Of a stretch of 64,000 nucleotides of DNA, positions 17,176-26,227 are shown piece by piece. The stretch spans positions 1 through 64,000 of the forward strand of contig ONLY01000011.1 in NCBI GenBank assembly GCA_900318775.1. Direction: 5' to 3'. The notes under the pieces are model-generated. The model worked only from the letters and a program-made list of their open reading frames with translations. It had not been told where the DNA came from and did no database searches. Position numbers and translations under genes: made by a program. How positions within the stretch are numbered: the stretch's first letter is position 1; each line of letters starts with the position of its first letter. The stretch comes from an uncultured Prevotellaceae bacterium. GTDB taxonomy: Bacteria > Bacteroidota > Bacteroidia > Bacteroidales > Bacteroidaceae.

Positions 17176-19362
17176 ATGAGAAAATTCTACTCGCTTGTGC
17201 TGTCAGCACTTGTTGCTATTCCTATGGCGATGAATGCACAAATGACAGAGGAAAATGAGGTACTTGCCAATTTGGAGGATGGGTATCGCCTCGAAAAAGA
17301 CGTTGATTTTAAGGCTGCAACTGTCAACGGTGTTGCCATTCAACCAGCTTATTCGCTTCAATTTGGAGCAGAAGTTTCAGGTGTGAAAATTAATGGTTAC
17401 GTTCCTAAGTTTTTGACGAACACTGGTCTTGAATTTATGTCATTCAACCTTCCTGGAGATAATATTGACTGGCCTAACAATAATGCTCTCCGTTCTACAA
17501 AAAATGAACGTTGGATAGGTATTCATTACTTGCGTGAAGGACAGATTGTTGTTTTCGATGTGTCAAATAAGGACGCAGCTCAGTTTGTTCCGAATTCAAT
17601 AGCATGTAACAAGAATACAGGTTGGGCGGATACTCCTCAGGAACCTCAAATTTTGGAAGAGATTTCACAAGAAATTCATGACCTACAGGATTTGTCAGCA
17701 GAACGTGATCCGGAAACTGGTGAAATCATTAGCAGTAATACGGATGCTTTCCGCTATTTCAGAGTCATCAATAGTGGAGATTGCTACATTAAGTTCAATG
17801 GTAAAACAGCTAACTACTTGTCTCATTTTCAAATTTGGTCACCTGCAGGTGAGGCAGAAGTGGTTTCTATACCTTCTCTGAAGGTTGTGGGTGTTGATGG
17901 CGAAGCACGCCAGTTGGAATTCAAACCAGGCGAATCTACTTTTGGAAGCAAGGTGGTGACCTATTATTCAACTGATGGTGATGATCCTGTATTCTTGAAA
18001 GAGGTATTTGATCATTATGACTACGTCTATGAGACGGATGGTGAAGGAAATGTTATCTATAATGACGGACTGCCTGTTGTGAAGGAAGAAATTCCTGTAT
18101 ATAAAAAGGTGCTTGACGAAAGCCAATTTGTGGATGTTGACAATACCATATACTACGGTCCTAATGCACCATTCAATCCAGACGATGGCTATATTTACGT
18201 GGATGCAAGTGATGATGAAGACGGCGATGGCAAGGTAACAGTCAAGGCTGTGTCTGTATCTGAATCAACACTCGTGATTTCTGAAATTCAAGAGATTGAA
18301 GTGAATGTAGGCGAAATCCAGTTGAATGCGCCAACACTGACGTTGGTTGGCATCAATGGCAAGGAGCGTACCTACAAGATGACATGGAATAACAACACGC
18401 TTTGTGGTGAGCCATACGGCTTTATCTTTGAAAACGGGGAAGAACTTTATGTTGAGTATGATTGGGATTCGGAAACCAACCGTAATCCTGCTTTCGATGC
18501 GACCTTCTCATCTGAGACCACAATCAAGATGACGGTTCGTGTGGAAGGATATACTGATGGTGTTACCGAGATAGAGGTGTATGAGGCTGGTAAAGACTAC
18601 AGCCCTGTTGCTGAAGAAGGTAAACATGACTGGGACTTCCAGAACCTGACACAGGAGCAGTTGGATATGATCAACCAGAAACTGATTGACCACTACTATA
18701 TTGAAGATGAAGATGGCAATGTGAAGGCTACCTACACCATCGAGGAATATGAAGCAGGTGTTGGAGACGATGGAACCGATTTGTTAGGTGATAACGTTGT
18801 TCTTCCAGCGTACTTCGTATGTGGTTGGGATGGTTCTGATAGCCGTAACGCTAATCGTCACTGGAGAACTTGGATTCCTACCTATGAGTTGGATGATAAT
18901 CTCCAGCCAACGACTACTATTGTCAGCACCGCATACGCTGAAGACAAGACGGGGCTCCTTGACGGTCTGACTGTTGACAACGATCACCCATCTTGGAGCA
19001 CGATGGCTATCTTTACGAATAAGGAGGGCCTGTACTTTATGTCAAAAGGTACGTTGAAGGTCAACGAAGTGAAGTATGGCCAAATTGTCGTGCTTACTAC
19101 CAACACAGGGGTTACTGTCGCGAAGGTGGACAATGCTCCAGAAGGTTATGAATTCACCATAGGTAAGGGTACTTATGTGTACAGCATTGATATCGTTACT
19201 CCAGACGTGCTTCCTGACGTTCCATATGAACTCGTAGGCGTAGAAGGTGTCAAGGCTGCTGATGCCAAGAAGGGTGTACGCTACAACCTCGCAGGCCAGA
19301 GAGTGAACAAAGCATATAAAGGCCTTGTTATCGAAGACGGAAAGGTGCTTCTTGTACCATAA
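17176..19362 (+). CDS. Secreted multidomain protein with YNLAGQRV-type C-terminal motif
   Basis: A 728-aa protein with a signal peptide (MRKFYSLVLSALVAIPMAMN, cleavage near NAQ). Two similar modules follow a first domain (about 20-230): one begins PSLKVVGVDGEARQLEF (about 235) and contains YYSTDGDDPVF, and the next begins PTLTLVGINGKERTYKM. They resemble CHB_HEX_C/FN3-like beta sandwiches. The C-terminus GVRYNLAGQRVNKAYKGLVI is a motif shared by many secreted Prevotella and Bacteroides proteins and ends in GKVLLVP. Enzyme motifs are absent, so an adhesin or binding role is possible but unproved. Its acidic, Asp/Glu-rich composition is notable. It has its own promoter and terminator. Confidence 0.75.
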   Translation: MRKFYSLVLSALVAIPMAMNAQMTEENEVLANLEDGYRLEKDVDFKAATVNGVAIQPAYSLQFGAEVSGVKINGYVPKFLTNTGLEFMSFNLPGDNIDWPNNNALRSTKNERWIGIHYLREGQIVVFDVSNKDAAQFVPNSIACNKNTGWADTPQEPQILEEISQEIHDLQDLSAERDPETGEIISSNTDAFRYFRVINSGDCYIKFNGKTANYLSHFQIWSPAGEAEVVSIPSLKVVGVDGEARQLEFKPGESTFGSKVVTYYSTDGDDPVFLKEVFDHYDYVYETDGEGNVIYNDGLPVVKEEIPVYKKVLDESQFVDVDNTIYYGPNAPFNPDDGYIYVDASDDEDGDGKVTVKAVSVSESTLVISEIQEIEVNVGEIQLNAPTLTLVGINGKERTYKMTWNNNTLCGEPYGFIFENGEELYVEYDWDSETNRNPAFDATFSSETTIKMTVRVEGYTDGVTEIEVYEAGKDYSPVAEEGKHDWDFQNLTQEQLDMINQKLIDHYYIEDEDGNVKATYTIEEYEAGVGDDGTDLLGDNVVLPAYFVCGWDGSDSRNANRHWRTWIPTYELDDNLQPTTTIVSTAYAEDKTGLLDGLTVDNDHPSWSTMAIFTNKEGLYFMSKGTLKVNEVKYGQIVVLTTNTGVTVAKVDNAPEGYEFTIGKGTYVYSIDIVTPDVLPDVPYELVGVEGVKAADAKKGVRYNLAGQRVNKAYKGLVIEDGKVLLVP

Positions 19363-19394
19363 TCCTGCAGCACATATATCTACGCATTAGATAC

Positions 19395-19436
19395 AAAAAA
19401 GAAGAAGGGCACCTCATCATGAGGTGCCCTTCTTGT
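19395..19436. terminator. Bidirectional intrinsic terminator
   Basis: A perfect 14-bp stem, AAGAAGGGCACCTC (19402-19415) and its complement (19421-19434), has a 5-nt loop and an A6 run on the left. The U run is strong for minus-strand transcripts and weak for plus. It sits between the convergent 728-aa protein gene and the 19502 lipoprotein gene. Confidence 0.9.
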
Positions 19437-19501
19437 GTGTATTGCCGTTTCTTCTGTTTGAGAAGAAGTCTGTTATATCGAAACTGCCATAGGGTCTACT
19501 T

Positions 19502-20089
19502 TTAAATCGCGTCTTCGCGAGGCTCGACTGTCAATCCGTCGCTCAAAGGGCCTGTCTCAAGGTTCTCTGCTTTCTTCAGCGAATAACTTCCATCGGTGGC
19601 TACTTTCAGCTCAAGTGGATAGGCCATATCGGAAGTTACGTCTGGGTCTCCTACGGTGATAATGAAGTAGAATGCCGAGCGGTCTTCGTCACGCTTGTTA
19701 AAGTTGTAGTTCACACCTACCATCGTGGAGTTCTTCAAGAACTGGGCAGGTACGTATTCACGGAGGTTGCTCTTGTGAAAGACCTTCTTGAACACATCGG
19801 TGCTGTCGCGTCGGATAGCTATGCAGACCTGGCTCTCATAGTATTCAGCGCCTTGAGGATTAATGATGCTGGGTAGCGTTTCATCATGTGCGAGAGTGCA
19901 AGTATAGTTGTACAGGCGTCCGCCAATGGTGATAGTGTCTTGGAGCGTGTAGTCGCGCAAGGCTTGAATGCCCGTCTCTACAGAGCCCTGTAATGTGGTG
20001 GTCTGTTCGGTGGGTTTTGGCTGGTTGCTGTTGCAGGCCATTGTCATCAGTGTGAGCAGGACTGCGACGCTTGTTTTCAATGTTTTCAT
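19502..20089 (-). CDS. Lipoprotein, possibly DUF4738 family
   Basis: Using the ATG at 20089 gives 195 aa: MKTLKTSVAVLLTLMTMACN with lipobox MTMAC, so it is lipidated at Cys19. The longer frame from 20203 crosses the promoter region and lacks a signal, so it was not used. The mature protein is beta-rich (GGRLYNYTCTLAHDETLPSI, YYESQVCIAIRRDSTDVF) and looks like the DUF4738 lipoproteins I recall from Bacteroidales; that identification is tentative. No enzymatic residues stand out. It is transcribed divergently from map with overlapping promoters. Confidence 0.72.
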   Translation of the reverse strand: MKTLKTSVAVLLTLMTMACNSNQPKPTEQTTTLQGSVETGIQALRDYTLQDTITIGGRLYNYTCTLAHDETLPSIINPQGAEYYESQVCIAIRRDSTDVFKKVFHKSNLREYVPAQFLKNSTMVGVNYNFNKRDEDRSAFYFIITVGDPDVTSDMAYPLELKVATDGSYSLKKAENLETGPLSDGLTVEPREDAI

Positions 20090-20113
20090 TGGTATGTCGT
20101 TTTTAGCGTTTTC

Positions 20114-20152
20114 TTTGTGCAAAGATAGAGAAAAAAGTCGTACCTTTGCAAG
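20114..20152. promoter_or_regulatory. Overlapping divergent promoters (lipoprotein / map operon)
   Basis: On the minus strand TATCTTTG (20127-20120) has a TTG at 20151-20149, a 21-nt gap, and drives the lipoprotein gene. On the plus strand TACCTTTG (20141-20148) drives map; its nearest TTTG (20114-20117) is 23 nt away, slightly long. The plus -7 box lies between the two minus elements, so the polymerase footprints overlap and the promoters probably exclude each other. Confidence 0.7.
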
Positions 20153-20178
20153 TAATTTATAGAAAAGAAGCATAAGCA

Positions 20179-21042
20179 ATGGGATTGTTGAAAAAAAATC
20201 CAAGAAACTGGCGCGTGAAGAGCGGACAGCCGCTGACGGAGTTGGACAAGAAAATACTGCATTTTCAGAACAAAGGACATCTTGTCCCTACACGCGAACT
20301 GATTAAAACCCCAGAACAGATAGAAGGCATCCGCAAGGCTGGCGTGCTCAACACGGCGGTACTTGACTTGGTGCAAGAGAAAATCCGCGAAGGTATGTCA
20401 ACATTGGAGATAGACCAACTGGTGTATGATTTCACTACCAAGCATGGTGGTATCCCTGCACCGCTCAATTATGAGGGTTTCCCCAAGAGCTGTTGCACCA
20501 GCATCAACGAAGTGGTGTGTCACGGTATTCCAAATGCTGAAGAAATTTTGGAAGAGGGTGATATTATCAATGTGGATTGCACAACGATTGTGGACGGCTA
20601 CTATGCCGATGCCAGTCGTATGTTCATCATTGGCAAGACTACACCGGAGCGTGAGCGCTTGGTGAAAGTGGCTAAGGAGTGCATGGAGATTGGTGCGGAA
20701 GCCTGCAAGCCATTCTCCTTTGTGGGTGACCAAGCGGCAGCCATCACGAAATATGCCCACAAGAATGGTTACACTGTGGTGCGTGACCTTTGTGGACACG
20801 GTGTGGGAAACGAATTCCATGAGGAGCCAGATATGGAGCATTGGGGCAAGAAGGGTACAGGAATGCTGCTTGTGCCTGGTATGGTGTTCACCATCGAACC
20901 TATGATTAATGCCGGAGGTTGGCAGGTGTTCGTGGATAGTGAGGATGACTGGACAGTCGTGACTGAAGATTACAGCGACTCTGCTCAGTGGGAACACACT
21001 TATCTGATGACAGAAGAAGGGTTGGAAATATTGACCCATTAA
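20179..21042 (+). CDS. map: Type I methionine aminopeptidase with N-terminal extension
   Basis: A 287-aa enzyme that removes the initiator methionine from nascent proteins. The pita-bread catalytic domain (about 45-285) shows all five metal ligands: two Asp (DCTTIVDGYYADASRMF), His in DLCGHGVGNEFHEEP, Glu in FTIEPMINAG and Glu in SAQWEHTYL. The first 40 residues (MGLLKKNPRNWRVKSGQPLT onward) form a basic extension found in Bacteroidetes Map, perhaps for ribosome contact (inference). It is the first gene of an eight-gene run ending at 28488; tsaD follows 37 bp later. Confidence 0.95.
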   Translation: MGLLKKNPRNWRVKSGQPLTELDKKILHFQNKGHLVPTRELIKTPEQIEGIRKAGVLNTAVLDLVQEKIREGMSTLEIDQLVYDFTTKHGGIPAPLNYEGFPKSCCTSINEVVCHGIPNAEEILEEGDIINVDCTTIVDGYYADASRMFIIGKTTPERERLVKVAKECMEIGAEACKPFSFVGDQAAAITKYAHKNGYTVVRDLCGHGVGNEFHEEPDMEHWGKKGTGMLLVPGMVFTIEPMINAGGWQVFVDSEDDWTVVTEDYSDSAQWEHTYLMTEEGLEILTH

Positions 21043-21079
21043 ATCTCGAATATTAGTTTCACTTTTCAATATCCAAGTG

Positions 21080-22099
21080 ATGTATATCTTAGCGATAGAA
21101 AGTTCGTGCGACGACACGAGTGCAGCCGTGCTGAAGGATGGTATTCTGTTGAGTAACGTGACTGCCTCGCAGGCCGTGCATGAGGAATATGGTGGGGTGG
21201 TGCCAGAGTTGGCAAGTCGCGCCCATCAGCAAAACATCGTGCCTGTAGTGGATGCGGCTATCAAGCGTGCTGGCATCACACGGGAAGACCTCAATGCCGT
21301 TGCGTTCACGCGTGGACCCGGTTTGATGGGAAGCCTTTTGGTGGGTGTAAGTTTTGCCAAAGGCTTTGCAAGAAGTTTGGGCATTCCGATGATTGATGTG
21401 AATCACTTGCAGGGCCATGTATTGGCCCACTTTATTCGCGAGAGCGAAGACGATCATGATCAGCCTACATTCCCATATCTGTGCCTGCTCGTGAGTGGAG
21501 GAAACAGCCAGATTGTGAAGGTGAACTCCTATAAAGATATGGAGATTTTGGGCCAGACGATTGACGATGCTGCAGGTGAGGCAATTGATAAGTGCTCGAA
21601 GGTCATGGGGCTTGGCTATCCAGGTGGTCCTATCATCGACAAGTTGGCTCGTCAAGGCAATCCGGAAGCATTTGAATTCTCGAAGCCTGACATTGCTGGC
21701 TATGATTACAGCTTTTCGGGCTTAAAGACTTCGTTCCTCTATCATTTGAGAGATTGGCTGAAGGAAGACCCTGATTTTATTGAGCATCATAAGGAGGACT
21801 TGGCGGCATCGCTGGAAAAGACGGTCGTTGATATCTTGATGAAGAAATTGCGTAAAGCGGTGAAAGATACGGGCATCAAGCAGGTGGCAGTGGCAGGTGG
21901 CGTGAGTGCCAACAACGGCCTTCGCAATGCCTTCCGCGATCATGCCAAGCGTTATCACTGGAAAATCTTCATTCCGAAGTTCTCTTATACGACTGATAAT
22001 GCTGCTATGATAGGCATAACGGGTTATTTCAAGTATCTCGACAAGGATTTTGCTACCATTGACTTGCCTGCTTACGCAAGGATAGAAAAGATCAAATAG
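21080..22099 (+). CDS. tsaD: tRNA N6-adenosine threonylcarbamoyltransferase
   Basis: A 339-aa ASKHA-fold enzyme. It transfers the threonylcarbamoyl group to A37 of ANN-decoding tRNAs, together with TsaB and TsaE. N-terminal MYILAIESSCDDTSAAVL is the family signature. The metal-binding histidines lie in NHLQGHVLAHF. LCLLVSGGNSQIV, GYPGGPIIDKLA and GGVSANNGLR are conserved nucleotide-site motifs, and TDNAAMIG is near the end. A GTG at 21077 directly precedes the ATG; the ATG was chosen. It is co-transcribed with map and rsmE (3-bp gap). Confidence 0.96.
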   Translation: MYILAIESSCDDTSAAVLKDGILLSNVTASQAVHEEYGGVVPELASRAHQQNIVPVVDAAIKRAGITREDLNAVAFTRGPGLMGSLLVGVSFAKGFARSLGIPMIDVNHLQGHVLAHFIRESEDDHDQPTFPYLCLLVSGGNSQIVKVNSYKDMEILGQTIDDAAGEAIDKCSKVMGLGYPGGPIIDKLARQGNPEAFEFSKPDIAGYDYSFSGLKTSFLYHLRDWLKEDPDFIEHHKEDLAASLEKTVVDILMKKLRKAVKDTGIKQVAVAGGVSANNGLRNAFRDHAKRYHWKIFIPKFSYTTDNAAMIGITGYFKYLDKDFATIDLPAYARIEKIK

Positions 22100-22102
22100 A
22101 AA

Positions 22103-22846
22103 ATGAAAGAAGTACGATTCTTCTATGTTCCCAACGCATCCAGCGTGTGTGAGCTTCCTGACGAAGAGGCTCAGCACGCTGTTCGTGTTTTACGTATGGA
22201 AATGGGCGATGAGATGATGCTGATGGACGGGGAAGGAACTTTCTATCGGGCTATCGTGACGGAAGCGACGAAGAAGCGCTGCCTGTATCGCATTGAGGAG
22301 ACGTTGCCCCAAATGCGGCAATGGCAGCCCCAATTGCATTTGGCAATGGCACCCACGAAGAATATGGACCGGACAGAGTGGTTTGCAGAGAAAGCAACCG
22401 AGATAGGCTTTGACGAACTGACGTTCTTGAAGTGCCGATGGTCTGAAAGAACAGTCATCAAGACGGAGCGTGTGGAGAAGATACTTGTTTCAGCTATGAA
22501 GCAGAGCCATAAGGCTTGGAAGCCAATGCTGAATGAGATGGTGGATTTCAAGACGTTTTTGCAGGATATAGAGGAGAAAGAGAAGGCAAGTGGAAAGGAA
22601 TTACAGAAATTCATTTGTCATTGTTATGATGAGGAGGAACTTGGTACGAAAGTTGCTTTGAAAGATGCAGTCAAGAGCGGAGAGGATGTGTTGGTGCTGG
22701 TCGGACCGGAAGGGGATTTCTCTATAGACGAAGTGAAACTTGCAGAATCCAAAGGGTTTCAAAGCGTCACATTGGGAAAGAGCCGGTTGCGCACAGAAAC
22801 TGCCGCGCTGGTAGCGGTGCATATCATGAACTTAATAAATCAATAA
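22103..22846 (+). CDS. rsmE: 16S rRNA (uracil(1498)-N(3))-methyltransferase
   Basis: A 247-aa SPOUT-class methyltransferase. The N-terminal PUA-like domain (about 1-75) includes EEAQHAVRVLRMEMGDEMML. The C-terminal knotted SAM-binding domain shows MDRTEWFAEKATEIGFDEL, then VLVLVGPEGDFSIDEV and the terminal SVTLGKSRLRTETAALVAV. These are classic RsmE motifs. It methylates U1498 near the decoding centre of the 30S subunit. The gap to tsaD is only 3 bp, and the next lipoprotein gene follows after 11 bp. Confidence 0.95.
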   Translation: MKEVRFFYVPNASSVCELPDEEAQHAVRVLRMEMGDEMMLMDGEGTFYRAIVTEATKKRCLYRIEETLPQMRQWQPQLHLAMAPTKNMDRTEWFAEKATEIGFDELTFLKCRWSERTVIKTERVEKILVSAMKQSHKAWKPMLNEMVDFKTFLQDIEEKEKASGKELQKFICHCYDEEELGTKVALKDAVKSGEDVLVLVGPEGDFSIDEVKLAESKGFQSVTLGKSRLRTETAALVAVHIMNLINQ

Positions 22847-22857
22847 AGTCGTTGATA

Positions 22858-24339
22858 ATGAAGAAGATTGGATTTGTTTCGATTGTTATAGTGATGCTGG
22901 TGGCGTTGTGCTCCTGCAACAAGACCGAGTATCAGAACGTGATACCTGCTAATGCGACATTTGTAGCGAAGGTGGATGCCAAGGCCATTGCTGAGAAAGG
23001 CGAATTGGCTAACTCGCAGGTGATAGGGATGCTAAAATCCTATCTTGCTTTGGTGGTGAATGGTAAAGACCTGAAGCAGGCGAAAGCATATATAGATGAC
23101 CCTGCTGGGATGGGATTTGACTTGAGCATGCCTGCTTATTTCTTTATGGTGGGTAATGAGCATGTGGGATTGACTTTGAAAGTGGCGGACGAGGATGCCG
23201 TAAAGGATTTGCTATCGTTGCTTCATAAGCAGCAACTGGCATCCAAACCACAGAAAAGGCATGATTTGATGTGCGGTAGGTTGTTGGACGAAATCTCTTA
23301 TTCATACAATGACAACACGTTTCTTCTTTTGGCATCACTGGGTGAAAAAGGCGGGTTGCGAGTGGAGCAGATGGCGCAACAACTGATGCTTCTAGAGGAA
23401 GATGACAGTTTTGTTAGCACCGATGCCTTCAAACGGCTGGAAAGTGAAGAAGGGAAAGATGTGGTTCTGTATTCCACATTGGCAGCATTGCCTCAAGGGC
23501 TTTCTAAAGAAGTGGCAGCCTTTTTGCCTACAACCGTCAAGCTGAGTGACATTGATATGGTATCCACTCTTCAGTTCTCTCAAGGAAAGGTTGAATTGAA
23601 TATGAATCTGAAAGGTTCTCCTATGGCTCAGACGTTGGTGTTTGATGAGATGGAAAAGAATCTTAGTGGAATAGAAGGAAAATATCTTGACAAGGTGACA
23701 GACAAGGCAGTGCTGTGGGCAGGAGCTGGTGTAAATGGTGCATGGTTGCTAGAGCAACTCAAGAAGTATTCGAAATCGAAAGAGTTGCTTTTTATGCTGG
23801 AACGAGGCATTGACATCGAGTGGATGTTGAAAGAGGTTGAAGGTGCTGTGGCAATTGAGATTCGGGATTTTGGTGATGCTTCTGATACGAAGACGTTGGA
23901 TTTTGATGCCTACGCACAAGTGAAAGATACGCCTTTCTTAGTTGATGTGGAGGAATGGAAAAGGGGCATGAAGGAATATGGCATGACGATGCAAGACTTT
24001 GGAAAAAACAGTTATGTGCTGAAGGCTGAAGGAAATACTATTGTGTGGGGAGTGGAAGACCATAATCTTTATTTCTCCACCCAAATTGCTCCTTCTTTTG
24101 CGAAAGGTACAGCTTTGAAGGACTACGAGCAGATGATACAAAAAAGTATGGTCTTTGTTTATGTTGACATGAAGAAACTCCAGTTGGATAAAGTGGTAAA
24201 GAAGGCTGGGCAATCGTGGTTGGCTCAAGGGCTTGGCTCTATCAATGCGCTCACCTTCAGCATGCCATCTGCTCAGCAGATGAATTTGACTATCGAAATG
24301 GATGATAAAGGCGAGAACTTTTTGAAACAGTTATTTTAA
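22858..24339 (+). CDS. Lipoprotein of the DUF4836 type
   Basis: A 493-aa exported lipoprotein: MKKIGFVSIVIVMLVALCSC with lipobox ALCSC. The mature protein begins with VIPANATFVAKVDAKAIAEK, the opening I recall for DUF4836 proteins of Bacteroidales. It continues through alternating helical and beta segments without catalytic motifs. The ATG at 22858 was chosen over a TTG at 22852. Its stop overlaps the start of the ABC ATPase gene (TAATG), so the lipoprotein, ATPase and permease are probably translated together. It may be a periplasmic or outer-leaflet partner of that transporter, which is inference from coupling only. Confidence 0.78.
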   Translation: MKKIGFVSIVIVMLVALCSCNKTEYQNVIPANATFVAKVDAKAIAEKGELANSQVIGMLKSYLALVVNGKDLKQAKAYIDDPAGMGFDLSMPAYFFMVGNEHVGLTLKVADEDAVKDLLSLLHKQQLASKPQKRHDLMCGRLLDEISYSYNDNTFLLLASLGEKGGLRVEQMAQQLMLLEEDDSFVSTDAFKRLESEEGKDVVLYSTLAALPQGLSKEVAAFLPTTVKLSDIDMVSTLQFSQGKVELNMNLKGSPMAQTLVFDEMEKNLSGIEGKYLDKVTDKAVLWAGAGVNGAWLLEQLKKYSKSKELLFMLERGIDIEWMLKEVEGAVAIEIRDFGDASDTKTLDFDAYAQVKDTPFLVDVEEWKRGMKEYGMTMQDFGKNSYVLKAEGNTIVWGVEDHNLYFSTQIAPSFAKGTALKDYEQMIQKSMVFVYVDMKKLQLDKVVKKAGQSWLAQGLGSINALTFSMPSAQQMNLTIEMDDKGENFLKQLF

Positions 24340-24983
24340 TGGATAAGATACAGCTAATAGATACACTTCCAAATGTATTTGTCAATCGCGAGAATGTCGT
24401 GAGTGGCATATGGAATCAGAAGGTGACTTTTGAGAGAGAAAAACTATATTTGGTTGAAGCCAATTCTGGTACGGGAAAATCTTCTTTGTGCAGTTTCATA
24501 TATGGATATCGTCACGACTATGAAGGGCAGATTCTTTTTGATGGGGAAGACATTAATAAGTATTCTGTAGCCAAGTGGACTGATATCCGTCAGCATCATT
24601 TCTCCTTGTTGTGGCAAGAGCTTCGTATGTTTCCAGAATTGACTGCATGGGAAAATGTGGACATCAAGAACAAGCTGACGAATCATCAAACGAAGGCACA
24701 GATTTTGGAATGGTTCGAGATGCTGGGCATCACAGACAAACTGAACGCAAAGATGGGACGTATGTCATTTGGTCAGCAGCAGCGCGTAGCCCTGATTCGT
24801 GCGTTGTGTCAGCCTTTTGACTTCCTATTTGTGGATGAACCCATCAGCCACCTTGATGATACTAATGCAGCAATCATGGGGCAGATTATGACAACAGAAG
24901 CGAAGAAGCAAGGCGCGGGAATCATTGCTACCAGTATCGGCAAGCACATCGAATTGCCTTACGACCTGATATTTAACTTATAG
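24339..24983 (+). CDS. ABC transporter ATP-binding protein (LolD/MacB class)
   Basis: A 214-aa ATPase. Walker A is atypical: EANSGTGKSSLCSFIYG keeps GTGKS but replaces the usual leading Gly-Pro. The signature reads MSFGQQQRVALIRAL, with Phe where LSGGQ has Gly. Walker B is FLFVDEPISHLDD. The size and D-loop are those of LolD/FtsE-like subunits that pair with MacB/LolE-fold permeases. It overlaps the upstream lipoprotein gene by one base, and the permease follows after 10 bp. The departures from consensus may mean slow or regulated ATP hydrolysis (inference). Confidence 0.85.
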   Translation: MDKIQLIDTLPNVFVNRENVVSGIWNQKVTFEREKLYLVEANSGTGKSSLCSFIYGYRHDYEGQILFDGEDINKYSVAKWTDIRQHHFSLLWQELRMFPELTAWENVDIKNKLTNHQTKAQILEWFEMLGITDKLNAKMGRMSFGQQQRVALIRALCQPFDFLFVDEPISHLDDTNAAIMGQIMTTEAKKQGAGIIATSIGKHIELPYDLIFNL

Positions 24984-24989
24984 GAGGTT
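24983..24989 (+). promoter_or_regulatory. Strong Shine-Dalgarno built into the ATPase stop codon
   Basis: TAGGAGGT contains the stop codon of the ATPase gene (TAG, 24981-24983) and an AGGAGG core directed at the permease ATG at 24994. Such consensus sites are rare in Bacteroidetes, so ribosomes finishing the ATPase may re-initiate efficiently on the permease. Confidence 0.7.
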
Positions 24990-24993
24990 TGAG

Positions 24994-26193
24994 ATGAATT
25001 TAGTTTGGAAACTATTACGTCAGCATATTAGCATTCCACAGTTTGTAGGCTTTTTCTTTGCAAATCTTGTGGGTGTAGTTATCATTTTGTTGGGTGTACA
25101 ATTCTATAAAGACTATCAGGCTATTGACCAAGAGGATAGCTTTATGAAGGCTGATTACATGATTGTCAACAAAAAGATTGGTGCATTGTCGGGACTGACA
25201 GGTACACAGCATACGTTTTCTGCAGCGGATATAGCAGACCTCAAGGGGGCTGGTTTCGTGGAGAAGATAGGAGCGTTCACTCCTAGCTCGTTCAATGTGA
25301 AGGCGCGGTTTGATGTGGAAGGTTTCGTCAGTTTCTCCACCGAGATGTTCTTTGAAAGTGTTCCTGACGATTTTGTAGATGTGAAGAGCGAGGCATGGGC
25401 TTACCATAAAGGCAGCAAGGAAATCCCCATTATTTTGCCGAAGAACTATCTGGACCTCTACAATTTTGGATACGCTCAGGGAAAGGGACTTCCCAAACTC
25501 AGTGAGGGCATTCTGGGAGCGATGAAGCTCAAAATTATTATTGACGGCAACGGACAAAACGACGAGTTTGAAGGTCGCATCGTGGGCTTCTCCTCTCGTC
25601 TGAACACCATACTTGTGCCTGCGGCATTTATGCGCTGGGCTAATGGTCAGTATGCCACCCAGGAAGGAGAGAAGGAACCCACGCGTCTCATTATGGAGGT
25701 TGGAAATCCGACAGACGAGCGTATCACGTCCTATTTGCAAGAGCACGACTATGAGACCGACGAGGAAAAGTTGGAAGCCTCGAAGACCACATTCGTGTTG
25801 CGTGTTATTGTCAGCATCGTGATGATTGTGGGAATTGTCATCAGCATCTTGTCTTTCTACATCCTGATGCTAAGTGTGTTCCTGCTGGTGCAGAAGAATA
25901 GCTCGAAGCTTGAGAACCTTCTGCTCATTGGCTATTCGCCAGCTAAAGTGTCCTTCCCATATCAGGCTCTGACTGTGGGCTTGAATGTGCTGGTGCTGAT
26001 TTTGGCAGTGCTCATCATGCTTATCATCAGAAACGTATATCTTGATATGTTCGAGAACTTCTTCCCTGACTTCGAGGCACCAGGCGTCTTGCTGGCCCTG
26101 AGTGTTGGATTAGGGTTGCTGGTTCTCGTCAGCATCTTTAATGTCATAGCCGTATATAACAAGGTCATGAGTATTTGGAACAGGAAAGAATAG
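24994..26193 (+). CDS. ABC transporter permease with MacB/FtsX-like topology
   Basis: A 399-aa membrane protein with one N-terminal membrane helix (about 18-38), a periplasmic domain of about 220 residues and three C-terminal helices. The latter are about 268-300 (VIVSIVMIVGIVISILSFYI), 323-346 (GLNVLVLILAVLIMLII) and 367-388 (LALSVGLGLLVLVSIFNVIA). This four-helix layout is that of type VII (mechanotransmission) ABC systems such as MacB, LolCE and FtsX. The substrate is unknown: lipoprotein release, peptide export or signalling to peptidoglycan hydrolases are all possible. The link with the preceding ATPase and DUF4836 lipoprotein is tight. Confidence 0.8.
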   Translation: MNLVWKLLRQHISIPQFVGFFFANLVGVVIILLGVQFYKDYQAIDQEDSFMKADYMIVNKKIGALSGLTGTQHTFSAADIADLKGAGFVEKIGAFTPSSFNVKARFDVEGFVSFSTEMFFESVPDDFVDVKSEAWAYHKGSKEIPIILPKNYLDLYNFGYAQGKGLPKLSEGILGAMKLKIIIDGNGQNDEFEGRIVGFSSRLNTILVPAAFMRWANGQYATQEGEKEPTRLIMEVGNPTDERITSYLQEHDYETDEEKLEASKTTFVLRVIVSIVMIVGIVISILSFYILMLSVFLLVQKNSSKLENLLLIGYSPAKVSFPYQALTVGLNVLVLILAVLIMLIIRNVYLDMFENFFPDFEAPGVLLALSVGLGLLVLVSIFNVIAVYNKVMSIWNRKE

Positions 26194-26227
26194 AGCGTAA
26201 AAGTATTGGAGACAAGAGCGTGAACCT

